Both the position numbers and the translations under genes were made by a program. Positions 1-11,973 of a stretch of DNA of 64,000 nt are shown piece by piece. Every line of letters begins with the position of its first letter. The first letter of the stretch is position 1. Location: positions 187,368 through 251,367 of the forward strand of contig NW_001798972.1 of the NCBI RefSeq assembly GCF_000165425.1. Direction: 5' to 3'. The notes beneath the pieces were generated by a model, which was given only the letters and a program-made list of their open reading frames with translations, ran no database searches and was not told where the DNA came from. Origin of the DNA: Paramecium tetraurelia. Lineage: Eukaryota; Ciliophora; Oligohymenophorea; Peniculida; Parameciidae.

Positions 1-958
1 GGACTTCTAATGACATATGCCTCCAATATAGACATAAACATTCTTCAAACAGTTGAATCTTTAAGCCTATTAGAAAATGGCATTATTTCCTTTGAACGAT
101 GTTTAGCATACACAAAGTAACATTAATATCTTATCATTAAGTGTAAAATCAGAGAAAAGAAATGAAAATAATGTCAGAGTGTAAAATTGGCCAAGACTTG
201 GTGAAATCCAATTTGCTAACTTCTCTGTCTAATATCGTTCGAACCTCCCTCCTGCATTAACCAATTTAAATTTCAAAATTGATACCAAGGAAAAAATTGG
301 AGTTGTTGGTAGAACTGGAGCTGGCAAATCATCCATCACCTTGAGTCTTTTAAGGATCTTAGAATCCTTAGAAGGACAAATACTAATTGATGGTGTTGAT
401 ATTTCAACTTTATCCCTTAAGCAATTAAGGGAATCAATCACAATCATCTTACAAGATGCTGTAATATTCAATGCTACCATAAAAGAAAATCTAGATCCTT
501 TAAGTCAAAGATCAAATGAAGAAATTTTAACCGCCATTAATTAATGTTGTTTGAATAGGTTAATCAGTAATAGGGATGGGCTAATGACTAAAATTTCAGA
601 AGGTGGAGACAATCTAAGTGCTGGTGAAAAATAATTAATTTGTATCGCTAGAGCTATATTAAAAAAAACAAAAATTGTGATTATCGATGAAGCCACTGCA
701 AACATTGATGTAGACACAGAACATAAGATTTAATAAGTTATTTAATCCGCATTTCAAAATTGCACTGTACTAACTATTGCTCATCGTATAAATACAATAT
801 TACATTGTGATAAGTATTAAATTTACTATTAATCTAGAATTATAGTTATTGATAAAGGGTAGTTGAAAGAATATGGATTCACCCAAGAATTATTAAACGA
901 TAAGAATTCTACATTCTATTCGATATATTAAGAAGCACTATAAAATGAAGCTCACTGA
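1..958 (+). CDS. ABC transporter of the ABCC/MRP type, C-terminal part (partial)
   Basis: The frame enters from the left edge, so the 5' part is missing. A 25-nt intron (117-141) joins the last membrane helices and linker to the second nucleotide-binding domain. That domain shows Walker A (GRTGAGKSS), the Q-loop (LQDAVIFNATIKENL), the signature LSAGEKQ, Walker B (IVIIDEATANID) and the H-loop (TIAHR). The linker motif NWPRLGEIQF before the domain is typical of ABCC/MRP exporters, which move conjugates or drugs out of the cytosol using ATP. All catalytic elements look intact. Several in-frame TAA/TAG codons stand where homologues have Gln, which helps fix the ciliate code. The gene ends at TGA 956-958. 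The substrate cannot be told from this half. Confidence 0.93.
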
Positions 959-1051
959 TCATTGATTCAAAAAAATTAATGAAGATTATTATTCCTTTAT
1001 TGTTTATATTCAAAATAAAACCAATATTTAAATTTCAAAATACTAAAATTA

Positions 1052-4000
1052 TCATTAAAAATTTATCATCTTTTTCTAATCCAAATTTTTTAGATTTTTC
1101 ACTGGAAATTTTTCAAAATATTCGGATACCTATTTTAAGGATGAAAATAGCTCCTATGAAAATTAAGTGTTATCTGTATTTGTTTATATAAAAAGAAAAA
1201 TTTCTTAAAAGTAGACCACAGTGTCATAACAAGTAATTTGTTATTGATTTTTTTTTTTTAATAAGTATTAATTTAAAAAGCATAAGCTTGATCGTAAAAC
1301 TGGAGATTTTATCTGGTTATATATTTCGGATAATACACATTAAGATTCTATCTTCTTAATTTCTTCATTCAAATAATCAATACTAACTTCCATTAATACA
1401 TCTTTTTCACTTATTTTCATTATTTATCCATTTAAGTATAGGTATTATTTTGCTTTTAATATTTTTAGGTCCTCTAAACAAGATATTTCACAAATTCTCA
1501 AAAAATATTCTGATATAATTTTCTCGTTAGAGTGACTTGCTTATTGTAGTTTTTATAAAGCGTGCTAGATTGTAGCAAGAAAACAAGACACATACAATAT
1601 CACATCCATTTAGCCTTCAAATTATCTTATCATTTTTAAAACCTTAGGACAATCGTTATCTCTAGGAGAATTCATTGAACTAGGAGGTAATTCCATATAC
1701 TGAAAATTGGGTTGGCCAATATACTACTGATTTTAATTATTTTATTAATATTATTGTTATGATTATTATTATTATTACTAATATTGTTTTTGTTATAAAT
1801 ATTATTACTATTACTATTATTACTATTATTGCTATTATTATTACTATTATTGCTATTAGTATTATTGTTATTGTTATTGTTATTGTTATTGTTATTGTTA
1901 TTGTTATTGTTATTGTTATTGTTACTAGTGTTATTATGACTGTTATTAAAAATATTATTGTTATTAGTTTTATGAGTATTATTATTAGTTTTACTAAATT
2001 TAGTATTAGTTTAATTATTAGTTCTATTACTATTATTATTGTTATTAGTATTAGTGTTGTTGCTAGTATTATTATTAGTTTTATTACTATTATTAGTATT
2101 AAATATGGTTTTGATTTTCCTAAGGAAATTTTTCAGAATTCTACTTAGAATTTTCTTGAATCTACTCAACATTTAAGAAAAGGACATTTTATTTATTTTA
2201 AATTTTATCATTATCTTTATCTTTATTTCCAAAATGATTTTTTTAGTTTTATTCCTCAAAACTTTAAACATTAGTGGGTTCGATCGCTTATCCCTATATT
2301 GGGGCTATTTGTTTAATCTTTCCCGATCCATTAGATTTATTCTGCTATTATTGGTTTACATTAGCATTATGATCTTACTCTTATTAGTTTTAAATCATTT
2401 ATAAATCATAAATATTTTAGCCACTTTTTTAGGAATCCTTAACAGTGTTCAATTCTTTTTATAGTTATTCCCAAGTTATTCGACTTTATGGTTCATAAAG
2501 AGTCATGTTCTCAATATAATATTTTAATTTATCTCGAAGAACACTATTTTCAATTCCTCTATTTAGAGGACATTTAAGAGGATTAAATTATAAATTTTAT
2601 TATTTTTTAATTAAATCGTCTAAAGATTAAACATTTAAATAGTAGTTTTCATAAATTAAATAATACAAAATGGTTCCGAGCTAAAATAAATTAAATTAAT
2701 ACTGAAAAGATGTCGCATTAGTAATCATATTGTTTTCCATCAATAACTTCTGGAGCAGAAAATATTGGTGTTCCTGCCACAGTGACTGCTAAATTTTAAT
2801 CAGCTATGATTTTCCCTACCCCAAAATCTATGATCTAACGTAATACAATATCAGAAGTACTTTATAGATTGGAATTTCTTTCTCATGTTTGACAAGAATA
2901 TTCTAAGGCTTCAAATCTCTGTGTATTATATCTAAATCTTTCAAATAACAATAACCATTGACAATTTGCTTAAGCATATCCATAATTTCTTCATCTCTAA
3001 GTTTTCTATTTTTTTTTTTGAAATATTCTTCAATATTGGATTCACATATCTCCATAATTAAAAATGTTGATTGTTCATCTTATGACAGAATGATATCCAA
3101 AATCTCTATAACATTTTTATTCTTTTTGTGTTATTTTATTAATTTCTCATAGATCTCTTATTCTCTTTAACCTTCTACTTGAGTGATGTCAATTATTTTA
3201 GCACACAAGTTCTGGTTAGTCTCCAAATTTTCAACAAAGTATGTCACTCCCTAAGAACCTCTACCAAGAGATTAATTAAGATTTATATAGTATTTATTCT
3301 TTAATAAATGGAAGTTTGGATGCAATTAATTGAGCATAGATAATTGTTTCCAAGTGATTCGATCATTCTAATAATATTCTAACATCTTTCCTATTAGATT
3401 CTTTAAAAATTAATCTACTCCGTCTTAGTTTTCTAGGCGATCCATAAATCTATTTCTAATTAAATCCTCTTAAAATTTCTTAAGATCTTATACATTGTTA
3501 ATTCCTTCTGTAGGTTTAACCTTGTAGCATAATTAAAATAATATAATTCCAAGCTAAAGGATATTGATTATCTTACTAAAAATATATCGGTTTATAAGTT
3601 AATGTCTAAAGAATTATTTAATTCTTCTGGAGCCTTGTAATGCGAAAAATTATATGCTGACTTCTATTCGCTGTTGAAGAAATTAATAAATATCTTGATT
3701 AAGATTTTTTGGTTTTTTAATTTCCTAATTAAAATGTTTGAAGGGGATAGTTCCAAAGACTGATTTGTATATTTTGCTATATGAATATATGCGTTAATTA
3801 TCTAACTCAAAATATCATATATTTCTTCTGAAGAAAATGGATGCGATTTTCTATTGAGCATATATTAATATAAAGTGAAATCGCATTGTTCTATTTAAAT
3901 TAAAATGTCCTCATTCCTTTAAATCTTGTTTGTTATTGAAATTATGTTAAAGCATTCATTCTTTTTTATCACATCAAATAAGTTTTAGTTAAAATGAATA

Positions 4001-4137
4001 TTTTAATTGATTTTCCCTTGCACTATATAAAATTTTTATTTTGTTTCAGTATTTGTAAACGCGATCAATTAACAGACTGTTCCTCGCATAATAGAGGTTT
4101 GATCATAATTTTCTAAATGCTCTGGGTCAAAATTCAT
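1052..4137 (-). CDS. Tandem pseudokinase-kinase protein with poly-Gln linker and helical C-terminus
   Basis: One gene of 1,004 codons with three introns (3554-3576, 2835-2860, 2681-2702); intron-corrected length is a multiple of three. Residues about 1-270 resemble a kinase fold but lack the HRD loop and DFG, so this half is probably a pseudokinase. The second half has a glycine loop (LGRGSQGVTYFV), the lysine in CAKII, HRDLKPQN, DFG (IIDFGVGK) and APE (GTPIFSAPEV), so it should be an active Ser/Thr kinase. A Gln/Tyr/Asn-rich stretch follows, with a long poly-Gln run encoded by 1740-2105, then about 200 residues of helical sequence of unknown function. The order regulatory fold, then kinase, then disordered tail recalls multidomain signalling kinases. 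An alternative Asn-rich frame through the repeat fails the length test. Start ATG 4135-4137; stop TGA 1617-1619 is in another frame and is not used. Confidence 0.85.
1740..2105. repeat. Trinucleotide/hexanucleotide repeat encoding poly-Gln
   Basis: About 365 bp built from ATT, GTT and ACT triplets, with a near-perfect (GTTATT)n core of about ten units around 1865-1924. On the coding minus strand it reads as alternating TAA and CAA, both Gln in the ciliate code, broken by TAC (Tyr), TAG (Gln) and a few Asn/His codons. It lies inside the tandem kinase gene and is expected to be polymorphic in length. Confidence 0.85.
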
Positions 4138-4305
4138 TTATAGAATAATAATTAAGAGTTTTTATATTTATTTTCTAATAATTATTCATAAATCATGAAG
4201 GATTTTTTTTTGATTTTATTTATATGATGCGATTTACAAAGAATGGATAATTTTTTTTAATAGTTCTAAGTATTAACAAAAATTAAAGTATGTGTTAAAT
4301 AATTA

Positions 4306-4974
4306 ATGATTTATGATTTTGATTAAGAAGCTATTTCATAAAGAAAAACAAAACTCTAGTTATTGTTAAATAGGAATAATAATAAGTAGAGATTTTTTTG
4401 TTATCGTCAACATTAAATAGTTAAACAAGTATCCGAACCTCCAAAAAGAGTTTTTTCATATTCTCGCTCTATAAGACATTTCTAGGAGATAATGTCTAAA
4501 ACGGGATCTATAAGTTTGAATAAAAAGGCTATTACTTTATTTCTAAAAAGAGATGATCACACAGAGAAGCGGTCTTACGACGAGATAATGAAAGTTACAA
4601 ACTCAAAGATGATATAGACTGATAATATAAATCAAGATGACTATGGTTTTAGGACAGAAAGAAATTATTTGTAAAAACAACAATCACCATATATCAAATA
4701 AAGGAAATTCAGTTAGCATCTAAACATTAAAGATAAAGTTCCGAATAAACCCTACATTTAACAGACAATAGAGAGGTCTGTAGTTTCAACTTATAAAACC
4801 ATCAGAAGTTCAAAAAAACATACTTTTCAAAATGAAGTTTTGCAATAAAAAATGGATTATATGTTAACTCAAAAAATCACAGAATAAGAACAACAATACA
4901 ACAAGAACAAACAGAAATAAATTGATCTTTATTCGAATGATAATATATTTACAACAATAACTCACAGATATTGA
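4306..4974 (+). CDS. Unknown basic, Gln/Lys-rich protein
   Basis: Intronless frame of 222 residues by ciliate code; a shorter model from the ATG at 4492 (160 residues) cannot be excluded. Composition is rich in Lys, Gln, Asn, Ser and Arg with no hydrophobic segment and no fold I recognise; the last third (around KMDYMLTQKITEQEQQ) could be a short coiled coil. It is convergent with the PSAT1 gene, and the two stop codons touch: TGA at 4972-4974 is followed directly by the TCA complement of the PSAT1 stop at 4975-4977. Function unknown; probably soluble or cytoskeletal by composition only. Confidence 0.55.
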
Positions 4975-6156
4975 TCAAATCATAAACTCTTCCATAATTC
5001 CACATAATTTATCAATTGCTATTTATGGAATAGGCAAATATAAGCATATTCTACATCCACCTAAAGCTCTATGTCCTTTCACTTCAATAATGCCATTATT
5101 TTTGCATACCTCAATAAATTTATTTGTTTCAAACTCATCCTTTAAAGTAAATGTAATATTAATTCTTGATCTTTATTCTTTCTTCACTTGATTTATAAAC
5201 ACTCCATGACTATTATCTATAACTGTATATAACTATTGGGATCTTTTTTTACAGTATTGATCCCAGAAATCTAAAGATCCTTACTTTCTAATCCAATCAA
5301 AAACCAATGTATTAACATAGATTGGGAAAATTGGAAGATTACTGATTAGTGATTGTTTTTTAAGCATTTCCTTGAAATCCCACATATATGGAATATTCTG
5401 ATTATTTTGGACAAGTTCAGGTTTTATAATCATCAACGTTGACCCTGCAATACCAATGTTTTTTTGTGCATGTGCATAAACTAAGTCCAATTTATTCCAA
5501 TCCAAAGGTCTTATTAGTTGATTTAATATACTTAGTCAAGAAATTGGAACTCATGTCTGTTACAGTTGGAACACTTCCTAATTTGGGAATAAACTGATAT
5601 TCTAACCCTTCAACAGTTTCATTATCACAGTAATGAAGATAGGAGTCTTCTTTATTTATATTCCATTATTCAAATTCAGGAACAAATCTTTTGCCAAATT
5701 TATCTTACTTCAATTAAATATAATCGTACGGCAGTGTTCGTAGCAACATTTACATTTTAACAGAATTTTTAAGATTCCTCTAGAGCTTTTGATGACCAAT
5801 ATCCTGTATTTGTATAAGATGCAGAACTATTTTATGTTTTCAATAAATTCATAGGTATTGCTTCAAATAATAATGATGCTCCACCTTAACAAAAGATTAT
5901 TTTATATTAGTTTGGTATCTATAGTCATTATGGTATTTAAATTTACGTTTAAAAGTGATTACAAATCATTAATAGCTTAGTCTAATATTTGATGATATTC
6001 ATGATCATATTTTGAGAATTCTAAAATTGATTTACCATTCGGTTAAATAAATTCTTATTCCAATTTGTGCAATACCGATCGAGGAAGTTGAGTTGGTCCT
6101 CCAGCAAATGAAAATTTACCCCAAAATGTTGGATTATTTTCATATTAATCAATCAT
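4975..6156 (-). CDS. PSAT1: Phosphoserine aminotransferase
   Basis: PLP-dependent transfer of an amino group from glutamate to 3-phosphohydroxypyruvate, the second step of serine synthesis from glycolysis. Three introns (28, 22 and 22 nt) give 369 residues, normal for the family. Visible family blocks are FSFAGGPTQLP near the N-terminus, IIFCQGGASLLFEAIPMNLL, CDNETVEGLEY, TDMSSNFL, then AHAQKNIGIAGSTLMII, where the Lys binds PLP, and the C-terminal GHRALGGCR. Everything needed for catalysis is present. The only in-frame start, ATG 6154-6156, overlaps the TGA of the upstream gene by the sequence ATGA on the coding strand, which is odd for a eukaryote. No targeting peptide is obvious, so a cytosolic enzyme is likely. 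Confidence 0.93.
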
Positions 6157-8214
6157 TTATTTATATATTTCATATTTCCAGTCAATTACTTTTATATCAA
6201 AGAGAATTCTATTGTGTCAATGCATTCTTAATTGGTTTCATATTCTACTCTATCTCCTTTGAATCCAGGGTTCTTGAATCCTGTGATTTTCAAGCCTTCA
6301 GGAATTTTGATAGATTTTATATCAAATTCTATTTATCCCTAAATTTGAATTATTTATGTACATCTTTAAGTGATTCAAGATTGTCACAAATCCTAGATGA
6401 TTATCCTTTGTAGTTACATTCACTAAAGACTTCAATGCACTCCTTTAATGGTGAATATAAGAGTAGAAACTCTCTGAATCCCCATGAAGCTTCGTCTGCA
6501 GTCTTTGATAATGTGCTTTTGAAATCCACAGTCAATTCTGATTAAGAATGAGGAATGATTTTATCAATTTTCATTATTCTTTCTTTCCAATTTCCATTCT
6601 AATTACCGCAAATATCACTTTAACCAGGATCATTCCAACCCAAAAATTAACTCCAAAATTCTTAGTTATCAACAAACATTGTCAATTCTTCTCCATCCCA
6701 TTAATCAATTTTATATACAGTTGCTTTAATTCTAACAAAATCATGTTTTGGTAATTGAAACACTTTTTAAACTGATGCTTTCTAAAATTATAAATAGTAT
6801 TATAAATAATTACTTTTCCAAAAGCTTTGTATCCTCCTACTAATCCTAAATCTCCACATTGTGAAGTTGGTGGATTTGGAGCAGCAGCATCAAGATCCTA
6901 AAATGTCCATCCATCAACTTTATTAAATTACTCAGGAGTAAAGAACTCTTTAGATAAGATATACCATTCATTTTTGTTAATACATTTTCCATCTTACAAT
7001 AAATGTGTTGGTTAACATTTGGTACATTCATTTTCAGCTGTTCCAACACATTCTTCACAAAACTTTGTGCATTATGCTGCAAACAAAAAGAAATCCCTAA
7101 CTCCCCATGACTATTCATCAGGGTCATTTTTCAATGAAGTAGTAAAGGATATAGTTAAAGTTGGACTTGAATGTTTTTAAATAATCTCAATTGATACAAT
7201 TTTCTCTCCATAACCAGGATCTGTTGATTTACTAATATATAGGGAATGTCTTACGCTCCACACAAGTCAATTCCATCTGTTTTTTAGAATGCCAATTTCT
7301 AGACTTATTTGTCGTCAATTTTCACATAGAATTCTTCATTATCCCATAAATCAATCTAAATAAATGTATAATTTTACCTTCCAAAAAGTAAATTTCACCA
7401 TAATTTTACTATGAGGGACTAAGTTTGTAATTGTATTTGACAATAAAGCTTTAGCACCAACATTTTCATATCCTCCAAATATTACAATTCCAGAACATTC
7501 ATATCCTTTTGGTTTACCATTCTCTAATTTCCATCCTTCCAATTTGGTATCTACATGGAACCAACTCAATGCCTCTTGATTCCAATGTTTGCACTCTTAC
7601 ACTTTGTCATTATGACATATGCCACACTCTGATGGACATGGAATAAGAGATATTTTCATTTGTCTAAATCCCCAAGCTTAAACGTCTGCTTTTCCTTAAG
7701 AAGTGGTAGCCAAAACAGTTGTAACTGTGGGTGAATTATGAAGTATTTCAAACTCAACATCGAAAACCTTATCACTATTTTTTGATTCGGATCCTCCACA
7801 TAGACGTATTCCTCCTTCAGTAAATCCCCACTTCATTTCCCAAGGAACTCCATCCACATAAACAGAAAATACATCATTTTCCCATTCTCCAATTCTAAAA
7901 ATATATGACTATATAATCTCAATACTTCCATAGTTGCAGATTGAACTTTAACTTGTAATGAGGTGGTATTTTCATCAATTTAGTTGCTGTACTTTTTGTA
8001 CCGAAACTCTTGAATCCCCCCACAATATTCTTACCACTACATTTTGTAATTATATCTGTAGTTGCTTCAAATTAATTTTATATCACCCAACCTTTATATT
8101 ATTTTTCATTTTACCATCCAAAGAATCAAATTCTTCCTTCTAGAATGCCTCATATGTTGTGATCCACTATGTATTACCTAACACTAATAGTGCAATAATA
8201 AATAATAATTTCAT
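6153..8214 (-). CDS. Secreted triple-repeat cysteine-rich protein with beta/gamma-crystallin-like tail
   Basis: Six introns (23, 31, 22, 23, 32 and 23 nt) give 635 residues. The N-terminus (MKLLFIIALLVLGNTQW) is a signal peptide. Three homologous repeats of about 180 residues follow, each starting with a GW (DGWVIQN, EGWKLEN, DGWTFQD) and sharing a CG or CSG, a GGY/GGF..G block, a WK or YKID..WD strand pattern and a late SWG or AWGFR motif. A Cys cluster (CPSECGICHND, later CEECVGTAENECTKC) separates repeats, as in growth-factor-receptor-like regions. The tail (CIEVFSECNYKGQS, then ITGFKNPGFKGDRVEY) matches the paired motif of beta/gamma-crystallin domains. Likely a surface or extracellular matrix protein; no membrane anchor at the C-terminus. 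Confidence 0.75.
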
Positions 8215-8238
8215 TATAATAAAAAAACGAATCTATTT

Positions 8239-10222
8239 TCATATTTATGAGTTATTTAGTATTCTTGTTACGCTCAATCGATTATTATTGAACACATTAG
8301 ACTTATCAACATTTTAATATTGTTGTGGACTGTATAAATGTTTACTGTAATTTTATTGGTCCTCAATCTAACTTGTGGATATGTACTTGCTGTGATGTTA
8401 ATTGTTTTCTTGCGATGAATTTAATGACGACTAAATATATTGAAGTATCAATTACTTATTTCATCATGTCACTGTATCCTTATTAAGTGTATCTTTTTCT
8501 TTCCAAAAAATCATTTTAAAAGAATGTCTTTAATTCTTCGTTTGGATTGAACATTGAGAAAGTGCTACTCACAGAACTTCGATTAAAATCTTCAGATCTT
8601 TTTAATTCGCTCTCCTACTACTTCCCAACACTTGAAGGTCGATACTGATAATTTATTTTTGGCGAATACTGATCCAAAACCTATTATTTATACTTGCTGA
8701 AAATAAGGATATTATCCTATGCTTAGGGATTACCCAAAATGTTATTCCCTCTATTTGAATTCGGCCTAGAAATAGAGCCTTGAAATTAATTATAATAAGC
8801 CTATCCCATAATCTTTGGTTCATCTAATTAGGGCGACATTGGTTATTACTACTATTTGTACAAACTATTATTAGAAAATGCTCTTTTATGAAGAGATTCA
8901 TTCATTTCCTGAGTAATTATCTTATTCATCTTTGAATGATTGCTATCAGAAAGATGTTCATCATGCATCTTTTTTAGTTTATCTGATGAATTAGTAAAAG
9001 AATTTCTTTCACTTGCTATTTCTAGTAGATGTTGTTTATGCAGTTTTTTATCTTAATCAAGTAAAGCCTTGATTTTAGATACTGCCTAAGTGTTTTACTA
9101 TGTTTTTGTTTATCGATTTGATGCTCTGCCTTTAGAAGAAGCAGAGTGACTACTTTGTTGATTTGCATGTAAATATGAATTTTCTTCTAAAACTGGTTCT
9201 AAATTCTTTTTTGATTATTACTTTTATGAATATTTAAATTTAGGAGATCTATTTGGTGATTTTTATTGCCCATGAGATGATTTGGATGTTTATAATAGTT
9301 ATTTTTAACTAGATTATGGTTAAGCAAATGTTTAATTTGTATTATGTGTATTATGGGTATTCTGTGTATTTTAATCACTTTATTTAGTATTTGATTATGA
9401 AGATATTTATGATTATTATAACTATTACTATTATTATTATTATTATTATTAACTATGTTAATGTTATGAATATTGTATATATTAAGGAATATAATTATCT
9501 CTTACTGGGTATCTATCTGTATCTTCAAATACAGGCAGCTCTTCAGTATCTGGGTGCTAGTAATCAACATAGTGACTCTTTTTGAAATGATTATTATTAT
9601 CCTAAATAGTTTTAATAGGTTTTGGAGGTTTATCTTTTATTAAATTGTCTCGCATAACAGATTTAATCTCTGTGTCATCCAAATGATGTTTAGAGATCGT
9701 TATATGTATTTAATTAATTGTTTGAGGTTCTATTTGAGTTATCTTTGGAGTTATCTCCTTAGACTTTTTATGGACTAATTATTATTATTGCTATTTGAAT
9801 CCAAGCGAAGCAGATCTCTTTCGATCATCATATATTGGGGATGCATTTTGCATTAATCTCTCATGACTTCTTTGTGTCTGCCGTTGCCTTAGCTTTAGAA
9901 CATATTCATTACATTATTGAATTATTATATTGGATCTATTGGGTTAATTTACTTATTTCATCTTTCAATTGATCTAATTCATGTCTAATATCACAAGGTT
10001 CCTGAACTTACAACAATCTGCCATACTATTGTAGTTTGCCTAAATTCAAACTAATGATTTACTTGCATAATCGATTATTTCATGTATATTTGGTTTCCCA
10101 TTTGTTACATAACCCTTTTTAATAAGCTTATCAAATCCTATGACAAACACACATTTGATCATCATCTCCTAATGTTAAAAAGGGAACAAATTGATTAATG
10201 ATTGTACTAGTTTCCCATTCAT
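8239..10222 (-). CDS. Unknown Gln-rich low-complexity protein
   Basis: Start ATG 10220-10222 gives an open frame into the conserved-looking N-terminus (MNGKLVQSLINLFPFQHQEM, then VIGFDKLIKKGYVTNGKP). Introns of 26, 25 and 25 nt make 635 residues. After about residue 60 there is a short coiled coil (HELDQLKDEISKL), followed by long disordered sequence rich in Gln, Ser, Asn and Lys, with a run of about ten Gln near the middle. No catalytic motif is visible. The stop lies 24 bp before the start of the secreted-protein gene on the same strand. A scaffold or cytoskeletal role would fit the composition, but that is only inference. Confidence 0.6.
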
Positions 10223-10964
10223 TTCCTAATTTTGAATTTTCGTTATATTAAATTTTATTGATAAATTGATAAGAACATCAATTTTTTGATTTTTTATTTA
10301 TTGAATTTTGAGCCTTTATTTTTTCGAGAAATGATTATCAATATACTTAAAATATTCTATTTCTTGATATTTTAGATTGTAATTGTTAATAGCTGAATGA
10401 TAAATAATTCGAGATGTTTAAAAATGCATTTTCCTAAATTACCAGAGAATAACATAGTTTTATAAAGAATAGAAACAGTAATTCGCAATTAAATGTAAAT
10501 TAAATTAAATTTTTGGTATGAAATTATGCTAATCAAGGTGTAAGTTCCTAATATCAAATTTCAAATTAAGAATTTTACCTTATAAAGATCGAATTACTGA
10601 TTTAATTTATAATAGTGATATCATTTAGTTTTTATGATATGAAAATTTGTAAATTGATTCAATATGCAATCTTGAAAACGATAAGATGGATTAGTAGATA
10701 AACTATAAACTATAAACTTTTGTTGAATGTTATATCTAATTGTGACAGAGGATTGCACTCTTTTTTAAAATAAAGTTATTATACTATTCATTAATTAACT
10801 ATCTTTTAATTATTTATTTGATTAAATAAATGAACTTGTGGATTAAATGCTAGTTCGTGATGAAAAAACTAGGATTATAGATAAAATATTAATATCATTG
10901 GTATTCATCAAATCTGATTACGATGATGAAAAACTAGAACATCTATGTATTAATTTTTTGTAAT
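10223..10964. other. Intergenic, AT-rich
   Basis: About 740 bp between the starts/ends of two minus-strand genes. The only notable open frame is a plus-strand 62-codon ORF (10847-11035) that runs into the 3' end of the next gene; chance is enough to explain it. It presumably holds promoter and 3'-end signals that I cannot recognise. Confidence 0.5.
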
Positions 10965-11973
10965 TCAATTTTAATGATTTTATGAAAATGTTAACAATTC
11001 AAAGGCTATAGACTTCACTCTTTCTGTGTTTTTGAGTGTCCAAGGAAGTCGTTTAATATCAAAGGTCGTCTATAAAGTAATCGAATATATAATTACTATT
11101 TTGTTATTCCTTAAACTCAACCAAATTTTGTCCTATAATTTATCAATCTTCTTCTTTCTGTCTGCCTATATTGTATCGTCTAGGTGTTCTATATTTAGAA
11201 CAGAATATACCTAAAAACTCTTTATAAAAGCTTTGAAAAATTTGAGATGAAAATACTTCTTTTAAAAAATCATTGTTCATTGTTTTGTTTTTACTGTTTT
11301 TTCTAAATGGAAGAACAAGTGGAATCTTCTTTTCCTACTCCATAATAGTTAGAAATTCTTATCGAGCTGTTTTTAATTTAGTTTCTAATAGATTGTTTAC
11401 AATAGTACTTGTAATGTTGTCTCGTTCAGATATTTTCTTAAATATGAACCTGAATGCTTTTCTTAGACAAAACTTGATTAATTCTTCTCGACTCTTGATT
11501 TGCTATGACTATTTGGTAGCTAAAATTTCCAAGATTTTGGCTAATTGAGCCTGATTGATATTTCTAAGGTTTTATGCAATATCATTGATCTGATGATGGT
11601 CGTCAATGATTAACAAGATGTAATCACGTAGCTTTTATTTGTTGAAAAGATGTTGTTGTAAGGGATCCATAATTTGATTAGTTGTTTGAGAATCTGCAAT
11701 AGCCAAACTCATTTTTTAAGAGGTTGTGGAGATCTCAGTGTGCATTACAGGATAAGTAAGAGGATTACCATAATCAGGATATCCATTAAATGGTAATTAT
11801 AACTATATATACTGCTCACTCTAGTGGTTATGAATTGGGGCAAAATTGCATGGTACTTAAAATTATGAATAATAAGTTTATAGAGGATTTTAAAAGTGAA
11901 AATGTTATGTAAATGGCTAAGGTTAATGGATTAAATTGGAAAAGATTAGTGGATTGGTAAAAAGTTGGCTCAT
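10965..11973 (-). CDS. Unknown protein with Pro/Gln-rich N-terminus and helical body
   Basis: Two introns (22 and 27 nt) give 319 residues with a consistent frame. The start at 11971-11973 is preferred over an internal ATG at 11710-11712, because the intervening frame (MSQLFTNPLIF, LPFNGYPDYGNPLTYP) is open and protein-like. Residues 1-90 are rich in Pro, Gln, Asn and aromatic residues and look disordered. The rest is helical and charged (NQAQLAKILEILATK, FCLRKAFRFIFKKI, then DDTIQADRKKKIDKLQDKIW). I do not recognise a family. No signal peptide or membrane segment. Confidence 0.6.

Noticed and set aside
1052-1420. Separate small minus-strand gene starting MKISEKDVLMEVSIDY
   Set aside because: The frame is continuous with the tandem kinase gene once the repeat is read in the Gln frame, and the joined length is divisible by three, so it is the kinase C-terminus.
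2270-2290. GGTTCGATC-like sequence suggesting a tRNA T-loop
   Set aside because: No matching stems or acceptor ends nearby, and it lies inside the kinase coding region.
10847-11035. 62-codon ORF overlapping the 3' end of the minus-strand unknown gene
   Set aside because: Chance length; overlaps a better supported gene on the other strand.
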